This document shows positions 46,580-57,645 of a stretch of 64,000 nucleotides of DNA, piece after piece (positions within the stretch are counted from its first letter, which is position 1; the number at the start of each line of letters is the position of its first letter). The stretch is from assembly GCA_949130495.1 (NCBI GenBank), contig OX422207.1:711050456-711114455 (forward strand), written 5' to 3'. The stretch is from Sambucus nigra. Lineage: Eukaryota; Streptophyta; Magnoliopsida; Dipsacales; Adoxaceae. The notes under the pieces are model-generated. The model was not told where the DNA came from and searched no databases. It saw only the letters and a program-made list of their open reading frames with translations. The position numbers and the translations under genes are program-made.

Positions 46580-49378
46580 TCCCCCCCCTTAAAAAGGAAT
46601 TTCGTCCTCGAAATTTGGATTCTTTATACTCCTAATCGAAAGTCTAATAATAGTTTACCTGTAGCATCCTCACACTGCAATAAAGGAACCTACTCATTCT
46701 TGGATCTAATGCCTACTAAGGTCTTTATTGTTGTAAATATCATTCGTCTAATACTCTATAAACCAAACTAATCCAATCATTGAAATGCCAACTTGTTCCT
46801 TAGGAACTGCTTCCGTCATGTGCCTGTGGAAAACATCGTGCACACATTGATGGTGATTGGGTAAGGTCAAATGATTCCAGCCTCACCCTATCCAAGATTA
46901 AAATAAGGAACTTCATATCAGGTTGCCAACTCCTTTTTGGGACCCAAACTTCATAATTCCCCGCATCAGAGAGATCTTTAACGACACATGGTCTCCCTTT
47001 CTTGGGACACCAAATCATGCTTCTGCTCGTCTCTAAAATAACCCTTTCCTGCTCTGAAAACACTCACATGCTCTATACTGAACACTACTTCTTTCGAAGT
47101 GTCTCGAGCACCTACTAACAAGAAGAACTAACTGAATCTTAGTTATAATAAAAATTAATAGGCCTACTCCCCCACTTCCATACTGGTATTTTTAAAACTG
47201 TAGCTCGATGAATGTTTTCGGTGTTCTATCTTCTTAACTAGAAAAAATACCCTCTCGACACAAAAATATGTTAAAACTGCTTCACTGTACCAACAATACG
47301 GACTCCCCTAGTTACTGTACATCCAATCATTTCTAGAATGTCAAGTAAATCACAAAGCACGCGCCTTGGTCAAAACTACCTCTCGTAGCTTGGGACCCTA
47401 TATCATAAACAATCTCCGATGGAAAAATAACCCTCTCTTGTCATCGAACGAAGAAAGGAAACTCCTACCAATTATGGCTTGAATACTATATGCTGGTAGA
47501 AAATTCAACGCTTCAGTTTGGACCAGCCATGACTAAAATTTGGGTGTAGCATCCAATACTGCTATATAACTCTCATTTTAACAAAATATCCTTGACAATC
47601 ATAGCGAATTAATATCCGTTGCGGTCAAAATGCAGTACATGAAGCGCATGCTCTATATTGCATCATAAAACCTCCTTCGAAAAATTCTCCTCCTAATTCC
47701 ACCACTTGTGATAACTCATTCACAAAAAGGAATCGATCTCCTTGACTGTTCCAACAGGTCTTTGATATGCAACAACGAACACTCATCCCGTATCATGACC
47801 TTACCTAGTTTCAGATGGTCCACACATCAACTCAGTGAACCATTCATCTTTTGAGAGTTTTGCCCACAATGATGTATTCTTCTATTAACCTATTGCTCAA
47901 ACGTTATAGAGCTTAATCCTAAGATAAACTATATGTCCAATGGAGTAAACCCAATACGATGCCCACGCAACGGGCCCATTATTAGTTTTAACTCAAAGGC
48001 TATAACTACTCCCTTATGTAGATGGTAACTCGGTACCTCTTCGGATATATATAAAAATTTTGGACTATTGGTAACATCCCCATGAAATTGTTGTCCCATC
48101 TTAATGTGCTATCATCTATACATTAGTGTGTGCTAGACCGTCTCCCGATCCTAGGCATAGCCATAAAAACATCCCCTGTCTAAAAATAGCAAACATAAAG
48201 GTTTGCTCCCAGTATTTGATATAATCATAGTACATAGCTATCCAAACAAGCTAAAAAATACGATGATCTCTCATCTAAAAATTCAATAAAGCGGCTACAC
48301 ACCAAACTGACTGAACAAATTATCACGTTTCTAGAATCACGACGTAAAGCAGCCTCCCACCTACCGAAGTATCCATATATAACTAATGCTTTGTGAACAA
48401 AATCTATATATCTCATAATCGTAGTTAACACATTACTAGTAAAGAATGATAACTCCTCGATGTCTAAGTAAGACTCATGTGCGTGAGCCATAAACATACC
48501 CGTAATCATCCCTTGGGCAGTACCCCAGAATACTTGTTTATCCTAAGGCATTTATTTCCAAGTGGCCTCACTCTCTCCAAGTGTAATATCTTCATCCAAA
48601 GGGACTATTGAAATATAAGCCCTACCGATGACCCTATTGACCTTCCTCTACGGTCTATACTGCTAAAACAAATCATGTTGGCCCTATTCTCATTAGCCGT
48701 GACCCAATTTGTCATAATTTCCTTGGCTTCATTGTCCACCTCAACTCTGATTATCTATTTTTGAAACCCTCTTAGGGTATGTGCCCCTTGTGCAATTTAC
48801 TCCTGATGGTGAGGTCCTCCTCGTCTCGGGGTAACACTACACCATCTCAAATATTTTAGATTTAGTTTAGCACCAATATTTTCAATATTAGGAATTTTTA
48901 CCCTTCAGATACTTGTGAAGGTCCTGGTGATGTAAGAAAGTAACTTACACCACCTGAGAATAAGTAGTGAAGAGCAGGTTACCCAATAACACTTGCTAAA
49001 CCTTTCATTTAAAGTTTCTGACTGCACAAAAAGTCTACTCACGCTGTAGCTGATTACATGATTATCCTTATTCGCTTTCACATAAATCTCTCATGGTGTT
49101 GAAAGAGAAATATAGTTGAACTCTTTCTCGTATTGGCTACCACGTTGTTGCCCAGATGAGGTCTTAAAAAAACTTACATCTCATGCTATTACGGATGGTG
49201 AGTGAAAATATTTACTCTCGAACCTTTCGCTAAACACTTACTAAATGTTTCATTCCCAATACTCCCTAACTCTCAACCAAAGTCGACCTCATGCATGGGA
49301 CATCTGAAAAAGTAAATCTAAACTAGAAACCCTCTTAATACATTTTGGTCTATTCGAATCATTAGTTTGGAACAATGG
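46580..49378 (-). pseudogene. Degenerate internal region of the truncated element
   Basis: Between LTR A and LTR B. Scattered resemblance to Tekay-type pol on the - strand is visible: the conserved 'ggtccacac(a)tcaac' region near 47818 parallels 'gatggtccacctttaccag' of the intact copy, and 46970-47040 parallels its VGDQVLLKV segment. No domain can be read through. No recognisable primer site adjoins LTR B. The 94-codon frame at 48225 and 87-codon frame at 46800 are remnants. Confidence 0.5.
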
Positions 49379-51679
49379 TGCGAAACCCCCTAAGCGTAAA
49401 ATTCATAAATAGATTGATCAAGTTTAGCACAAAAATTATAGGAATAAAAACTTTTGCTAACATTCTTAGCATAACGAAATGAATAAAAATGAAATAAATA
49501 AAATTATAACAAGATAACGTCTACTGAAACAAATCCAATATATTTGATACCAATATCTGCTAATATAATAACTAACTCTCAAATACAAATACCATATGTA
49601 AAAACTCTAACTCGGGATGAACTATAAAATACAACCGTCTATACGAAAAAGTAAATAAACACAAAGAAGAAGGTGAGATACACTGCTCAACTTCTACATC
49701 GTAAGAATGTTGAGTAGAATGTTACTAAAGATACCTCTCCAACAATCAGCCCAAGTCTACAGCAGCACCAATAGCCTAAGACGTGTGAAAAATAGATATA
49801 ACAATTTAACATCAAGTTTACAAATACTAATAATTTAATTGAAGTTGGGTCACAATAATAATAGTAATACATATTCCTTCCGTTTTAAGTGAATTTTAAG
49901 TTAGTTAAGTTACCCAACCTAAACTACCTAAAATAGATATGTGGTTCTGCTCCCAAACTCTTATGTGAACCATGTAGTTAAATACACTTCTTAGTTCCAT
50001 ATTTTTTATATTATAGTTCTTAACTTAATCTTTTATATTAGGGATTGATTATCTTACATTAATATCCTAATTTAATCTCATCTTGCTAACTAATCAACAT
50101 ATCTTTAACAAAATCGAGATAGGATACTAAACACGTGTCTCGACTCTATAAGTACTAAAGTCATCTCATGCCACTAAACTAGTATATACCTCTCTAATAC
50201 ACTTGTTACATAACTCCCAAGTCATATGTCTATAGTTATACTTCTCTTGTATGAATCATATACATCTCTAGTATAATATATAAACCAATACGACCAATTC
50301 AAGTACCATAACACAAAATATATATAAACCGGTATGGTCAACTCAAGTACCTGGAAATTTCGAGTGAACGGTTGGTTTCAAAATGGCCGAGATAGTCAGA
50401 ATAGAGTACCCGGGGGTAGTGTTTGAGTTCCCAGGACTTTTGGACTAGTAGGAACTGACAATTGAGTAAAAGAGTCATTTTTTGGTTTATAAGGGACAAG
50501 CCCTTATTTTGTCTCTTATAAGGCCAGAGAGAGGGAGAGAAAGAAAGAAAAAGAGAGAAAGAAGAGAAATAGAAGGGATGAAGGAAAAAGAGAAAGAAAA
50601 AGGGAATTCCGGCCCAAACTCCGCGAGATTCGACTGAAGGTCGTCGAGTTTTATCCACGAGGCAAGTGTTTACTTTCTTTATTTAATTGAGTGTGTGTAT
50701 CTCATATTATAGTTGATAAACTATATAATTTTGGGTTAGAACCATTAAAATAAGTTTGTGAAATTTGAGTTTAATTTTACAAATTGATGTATGGTAAACT
50801 CTTAATGATTTCTAGTGTTAAACCCATGTTAATGGTGTATATATATGGATTAAAATTAGAGAAGTGATAAAACTTGGGCTTTAATGATTTTAGGGTTTAA
50901 ATCTAAGAGAAATGGTTTAATACCACAAATAAATTGATTTGTTAGTTATAAATCAGTGCTAGAATGATTGTGGTGATGTTGGTTGAGATTATAAACCATA
51001 AGAATGGAGGTTGGGTTGATATTTGGAATTTTGGAGAAGATGATGAATAGTAATTCAACATCTTTCTGAATCAATTCGGCCATGAGGCGAATCGATTCAG
51101 CTCTTGGTCAAAAAATGAAATTTGTAGATCTTTTTGATACGGCCGCGTGGGAGCCAATCTTATATTTTTCTGAATTTTTTTGGATTTATAATGATTTTTC
51201 TACGGAAGGATGTCCGAGATCGAAATCGTTAGCTAGAAATCAAACCTGATATTGGGAGAATTAAGGTTAAATTGTTTAGAGATTATTTTAGGGGATTCTA
51301 GAAGTGATATTAGGACTCCTAGATAATGGTATTGAGGGTGAGTAAACCTTGGATCGAAAGAGGGAACCTCGGGTTTATTTGGTGTACAATCCGAGATATG
51401 GGTTTAATGAATGTATGAATAACATTCATGGGAAGTATTCGGCAAACATATGTAGATATATTTATGTGGTTAGAATATATATGGGCCGATTGTAATTGAG
51501 TAAATCCTAGGATGCGGTTAGGATGGAATTAAGGATACGGGCTCAAGATGATTGAGCGGTTATCCGATACGTCTATTGACGACTATTGTTATAGGTAATG
51601 CGATACCTATGGGGCTAAAATAAGTTGATAATATACTTATTTGGGATCATATATTTGGGCTAAAATTGATATATTCGGG

Positions 51680-51684
<5 letters not shown>

Positions 51685-51720
<36 letters not shown>
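51685..51720. repeat. (TA)n microsatellite
   Basis: About 17 AT units within the solo LTR. Confidence 0.9.
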
Positions 51721-51722
<2 letters not shown>

Positions 51723-52486
51723 TTAAAAGTGATTAAGGTGGGAGTTATATATTAAGTAAGAGAATACTTATCGGTTTATTATTTTAAGTGTGCGAATACT
51801 TATATACTATTACGAATGGGAATAGTTGGGATATTGGTTATCGCTATATGAGATTGGAAATTATAGCTATATATATATATTTGAGAAGTGATGTAGATTA
51901 TATATACAATGTGGTTATAGTATATATAATATGATACGAATAAATATATCTGTGTGTGATTGGTATAATTATACTTTAGAGGCTGGTTCCACAGGCTTCC
52001 CAGGGCGTAGGGTTGGACAGACAGATTATATATTTTCTCTAGTGCTATCTAGGGAGGTTGCGCAATGTGGGTGAATCCCCTGGTTTGAGGAGCAGGGAGA
52101 GTATATCCCCAGGTTATATCGTCCCGTATATGAGTCCGATGTGTGTACTCCACTCGTAGGAGGGAACATGACCGCCTCCACCGTTGTGTATTTTTTTACC
52201 ATGAGTGAGTCTGTCTTGGTACCATGGTTGAGTGAGTAAACTCGGATTCAGATAGGCACTATGAGGCTGCATCCTCGAGTTATAGATCGGTGGGATGGTT
52301 ATTATACTTATGATTGTGATAGACATAATTATACTTGTTGTGTGTAGTATATTGTTTGTATATGAAGATGAATTATCATATAAAGTAAACTTGTGTAAAG
52401 TGAAAAGATTGAATAAGAATGATTTCCCTTTCGGTAGATTTATATCCGAATTTATATGAATATGAACCGTAGGGTCTAGTCAGAAC

Positions 52487-52498
52487 CACACACACACA

Positions 52499-52565
<67 letters not shown>
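52487..52565. repeat. (CA)n-(TA)n microsatellite
   Basis: About 32 CA units with one interruption, then a short TA run. Confidence 0.95.
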
Positions 52566-55500
52566 GAGTTTTTATATATGGGTTATGTACTGAGGGCCTA
52601 ATGGATATCGACGATCAACATTATCATGTAGTAGTGTATTGGGGGGGGGGTTCCTTGTTTGGATTTCACTTCGCGAGACACCCCACGCACGAACGTAGCA
52701 CAATGTTAGGAATGGGGAGAAGTTTAGCCCTTAGTACTCGGGTCTATGGGGATCTTAGAATATGGGTGAAATAGATTAGTTAGGCAGGGTAGCTTAACTA
52801 GGTTGTTTAAAACGTATGCGATAGGTGTGCACTATTCAAAGAGGGGTGAGGTGTATCTCATGAGAATGCGATACCAATTTAAATATGAGAGATTTTCATA
52901 TTTTAAAATATGTCATTTATGCATTTGCTAAAATATTTTCAAACTTGGGATCTAACCCGTGTCCCTATTTTCCCCTCTCTTGCTATATATGTATATATAT
53001 TAGGTATCCAAACACAGGAACGCCTGAATGATGATTCTTTCGAGTTAGACATTTTCTGCAGTAGCCGTGGATGCATGCATGTTTATTTTAGATTCTTCTA
53101 TTCTTGTGATCTAGATAGGAAGCATTATAGTAACATTTGGGCCGATAGTCCAATCGTATTCATTTATTCTTTTTTTGCATTTTTATTTACGACTATTCGC
53201 TTTGGTTGTATTATGTTAAATCGAGTGTTAGGTTATTTTATTTCATTTCACTTTCGTATATATAAACTGTTGTGATTGATTTATTTGGTTGGTTTGGTTA
53301 AAAAGACTAGTTAAACAAAATTTTGATGCTAGCCTAATAGGTTATTAGTAATTAAATTGGGTTTTGACAGTGATGCTGAGAATGAACCATATGAGACTGT
53401 TTTAATTTGGTATAGGATTGATCACCTGGTATTTTATTAGATGGGGTGACATAGTACCGGAACACGAAATTACATAAAGTAAGAGGAAAAAAATCTCTAT
53501 GTTAACATCCACATATAAGTACGATTCCTGGCAAGTAAAATTTAAGTGGGTTATTCTCATGCCCACACATAATGAAGTCGTACCCCTAACGCCTTCTGGG
53601 ATCACTCGCACATACGAGGCATAGTTATAGGTTGTCCCGCACCTATAACCTCAAAATATCAATAAGGTATAATGATTACATCTTCACACCGATCATATGG
53701 CCCCATATCCAAGCTATGTGAAGGATTCCCACATCTTATCACCATAGGATAACACAATTACATCAACACGTATTATCTGGGATAAAATGACCAAGGTAAT
53801 TCCTGTCTCCATCACCCGGGTACTAGCGCGGTCTACGTCATGTGTGCCCCATAAAATATATCCCCACTTCTATGAGTCAAGACTCACACACCATGGAATG
53901 ATTCTACACATAAATATAGTAAATAATTATACCCCTATGAAATCGGGCAAAACAAACAAATATAAAATCCCACTCAATCGGGTTACACATAAAGTCTTTT
54001 AATAACATGTTCATATGCAGGTTAACTTATAATCGTCTATATATACTATTAGCTTAAGATCCAAAGGCTCTCAAAGTCTAGGTTTTGTCTCTCTTACCGG
54101 CCATAAGAATCATTCCAGATATCATATTCGGTACTTCACCACCCCATCCCCACATCATAAATTATAAACACTATCGATAACCATTATCCGACTTAACAAA
54201 CTTCAACTCAAATCTTTATATCCTTAAGCTTGCTTTCAATACTCAACGTCATCTCAATTGATTGCAAAACCAAGATAACCCCCCAATTAAAACCCCAACC
54301 AACCAACTACAACACAAAGTCCAAACCTAAAATCACCAACCCAATATTTCTACCTTACACACTATTGGTAAAACATTCATAAGAAATTCATAAAAATCCA
54401 AAAATTCGAAACCAACGCCCATGCATTTGTAATTAAACTATCTATAATTCTACTTGTATAAACCGTGTGCAAGTCCCCAAATGATAACTGTGCTCATGCC
54501 TCTATTCGCATGCCACAAATTAACTGTGTGCATGGAATGACACAAACCCGAATTCAAAATTATAGGTTTCCTTTTCCCCAATCGCCAACTTGCGAACCTA
54601 AAAGCCCTAATATAGTTTGGATGACTTAACCCAAGGTTTTAACACTTCAACAACACCCTATTATGATATCTCCACCCTTTATGATCACATCCCAACCTTT
54701 TAAGATTATAAATTATCAATCTTTTCTCCAAAATTTATGCGAGTATGAAATTACTTAAGGATTTTTAGAAATCAACCAATCTAATTCAGATTTACACTAA
54801 TATAATCAATTTACACAAATTTAAGTTATAATTCAAGGGTTTATTCATTAATTTACTCAGGTGTATACACAGGGTTAAGGATAAATTCTCAATTTAAACC
54901 CAATTACAAAAATTATGAATTAGATGAACCCAAGTTTTCTTCTAGATTTCAATGACTATCACTATTCCAACACAAATCTAATTAGATTCTTAATTGATAT
55001 AAGTTATGGATTGATTGCGAAATCAATCCCCGAATCATTATCCAACCCTTAGTGCCTCTTGAGTGCTCCTTCTCTCTCACCTCCTAGGGTTTCTCCTAAA
55101 TAACAAATGATTTTATTTTTAACCTAATGGTCCCTTAAGGAAACTAAACCCCAAATTAGGGTTAATCTCCATACGAGCCTCAACCTAATGAGCCCAAATA
55201 TACCTCTAATTGGCATGAGACACTACTCAAGCCATATACTAACCCGATAGGCCTAAAACCCATAATTTCAATCCATAAATGGACATTCTATGCATCCGAA
55301 ATGTCAAGCCAAAATATACATAAACAAACTAATTAATTATCACAATAATCCACTATAATAACCAACATGAGTCCAAATATCAATTATTTAATTATTTATT
55401 AGTTTAGTGGGGCACTGCAATATAAGAGACTACTTTATGATCGGTAGAACCCAACACCTAGAGGATAATCAAAACAAGGAAACCCTCGATATCAAATCCT

Positions 55501-55684
55501 TGAACACTCCGTAGTCTCCTATAACAGTGTGTCACTTTCAAATATTTAATTAATAAATTGCCGAATATTAAATCCGATTTAAATATATATAATTAATAAA
55601 TCTAAATATATATAGTGACATCACACAAGCACACATAATTAATTTTCGTAATTAAATAATGCATAAAAAATATGGGGTATTACA

Positions 55685-56234
55685 TTCCTCCCCCATAAAT
55701 AAGGAATTTCATCCTCGAAATTTGAATTCTTTACACTCCTAATCGAAAGTTTAGGAATATCTTATTTGTAGCGTCCTCACATTGTATTAAAGGAACCTAC
55801 TCATTCTTTGACCTATTGCCCACTAAGGTCTCTCTCGTTGGAATTGCATTAAGATAAAATTCTAAACCAAAATAATCCAACCTTTGAAACGCCAACTTGT
55901 CCCTCAGGAAATCCTTTCGTCATGTACACGTGGAAAATATCGTTTACACATTGGCAATGATCGGGTAAGGTCAAAAGATACTGGACTCACCCTATCGAAT
56001 ATTACAAGGGGGAACTTTATATAAAGTTGTCAACTCCATTTTAGGACTCGAAATTCATGATTCCCCACATTGTAGAGATCATTAACAACACCTGGTCCCC
56101 CTTTATTAGGACCCCAAACCATGCTTCTGCTCATCTCCAAAAGCTCCATTGCCTTCTCCAAAAACACTCACATGCTCTGTAGTGAACACTACTTCTTCCA
56201 AACTGTCTCCAACACCTCCTAACATGAATAACTA
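55685..56234 (-). pseudogene. Second partial internal 3' end of the truncated element
   Basis: Direct counterpart of 46580-47125 over its whole length ('catgcttctgctc', 'actcacatgctct' and 'gaacactacttctt' shared). Homology stops at 'aacta' (56230-56234), where the old Ty3/gypsy pol resumes. Confidence 0.65.
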
Positions 56235-57645
56235 GACTCTTTGCTAAAAGGAGAAAGTGAACTTTTGATCAGTCAAGTGTGGAGTACTTGGAACATATAA
56301 TTAGAAATTAAGGAATATCCATCAACCGAAACAAGGTGGAAGCTATGCATTCTTGGTCTAGACCAGCCAACCTCATGGTACTAAGAGGATTCCTAGGTTT
56401 TAATGGGTCTTATAATTTTTTTATCCAGATTTATGGAACTATTGCAAAACCTCAAACTAATGTACTACAGAAGGATACCTTTAAATTAAACCAAGAACAA
56501 AAAATGTCATTTCAAGAATTGAAGGGAACAATGATCATTGCACCAGTAATGGCTTGACCTAATTTCACACATCCATTTATGATTAAGACATGTGATAGTA
56601 GTAAAGGAAATGGAGCAGTCCTTATGCAAAATAGGCAACTAATTATTTTCTGAAGCAAAACTTTGGGTCATAGAGCTATGGGTCTATTTTTATATGAAAA
56701 ATAAAATCTATAAATTATACTAGTGGTGACCAAGTGGAAGAATTATATTGTGGGGCATCATTTCATTATCTACTGATCACCAGAGATTGATGTTCTTCTA
56801 AGAGTAAAAAATCACAACCCAACTACAATAGAAATGTCTGACCAAAATATTAGGCTTGGATTATGAGATTCAATACAAGAGAGGAGAAAATAACAAAGTG
56901 GTTGATGCACTTTCAAGAAGACACATTAAATAGGCTACACCGAGTGTTATCTCGATAGTTCAACTAGTGTGGATATAAAAAGTCATTGAAAGATGTGAAG
57001 ATGAGGAGAAACTAATCGTTGTGATCACTCAATTCCTAGTTGATCCCAAATCCTCAAATGAATATATACTAGTGATTCAAGGCATGCTTAAGAGACAAAA
57101 TTAATTGGTGGTAGGCCAGGGAAAACAATTAAGACATAAGCTACTAGAGGAAATTCATATTTCAAAAATTAAATGAAAATCAGGTATTGAGGATACATAT
57201 TAATGGGCACAATAATATTTCAGTTGGCTAGGGTTGAAAATAGATTTAAAGAATCCAGTCATGGAGTGTATTGATTATCAATAACATAAGATAAAGCACA
57301 CACCCCCACTGGACTTGTTACAACCCTCACAATTCGTTCTTAAGCTTGGGAACAAATTGGTATGGACTTTGTATAAGGTCTCACTTAGGAGGAATGGAAG
57401 CAGCGATGGTGATAATGGACAAGTTCACAAAATCATCTCATTTAATACCTTGAAAACACTCATACATTATTGCCCAACTCTATTTGGATCATATCCACAA
57501 ACTCCACGGTACAATGAATGTATAATAGAGATAAAAACTTCACAATCTAGTTTTGGATAGAATTATTTAAAGTTTTAGGAACTCGAATTAATCTCAGTAC
57601 TACCTATCACCCTCAATCAGATTGACAAGTAGAAAAAGTGGTAGT
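56235..57645 (+). pseudogene. Old Ty3/gypsy RT-RNase H-integrase remnant (right half)
   Basis: It continues the pol of 31499-32673: LFAKRRK, SSVEYLEHII, ISINRNKVEAMHSW, LRGFLGF, then RNase H (TDHQRLMFF; VVDALSRR near 56905), a spacer, a degraded integrase zinc region, and core fragments (TRINLSTTYHPQSD near 57585-57630). About 15-20 codons expected between SVYS-x-SL and LFAKR are missing at the junction. It stops abruptly inside the integrase core near 57645. Stops and frameshifts throughout. Confidence 0.8.

Larger units (their letters stand above)
50352..53454 (+). mobile_element. Solo LTR, Tekay-like
   Basis: 3.1 kb flanked exactly by GTACC (50347-50351 and 53455-53459). It starts TGGAAATTTCGAG and ends GGGGTGACATA, so the last dinucleotide is TA rather than CA. 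It shares blocks with 1-1873. It has no internal region, as expected after LTR-LTR recombination. The 121-codon frame at 52910 is inside the LTR and shows no domain. Confidence 0.85.
49379..55684 (-). repeat. LTR B, interrupted by a solo LTR
   Basis: 49379-50351 plus 53460-55684: about 3,200 bases, TGCGAAACCCCC to GGGGTATTACA. 49913-49917 (GTTAC) is the uninterrupted version of the site filled by the Tekay-like element in LTR A. Confidence 0.75.
32674..56234 (-). mobile_element. Truncated LTR-internal-LTR-internal element (Tekay-like) with nested insertions
   Basis: Direct repeats of about 3.2 kb (after removing later insertions) lie at 32674-46579 (LTR A) and 49379-55684 (LTR B). Each is followed on the right by the same internal sequence (46580-47125 and 55685-56234), which contains the C-rich tract and 'aatttc(g/a)tcctcgaaatt' typical of the polypurine end of this family on the - strand. 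So LTR B has internal 3'-end sequence, not a primer site, on its right. This is what an unequal-recombination tandem (LTR-int-LTR-int) cut at its right end would give. It sits inside the RT of the old Ty3/gypsy copy. All coding parts are degenerate. Confidence 0.7.

Noticed and set aside
48225..48509. 94-codon ORF with apparent start MITGMFMAHAHESYLD
   Set aside because: Sits in a degenerate retrotransposon interior with stops all round and no recognisable family.
52910..53275. 121-codon hydrophobic ORF
   Set aside because: Internal to a solo LTR, AT-driven Phe/Ile/Tyr content, not conserved in the related LTR at 1-1873.
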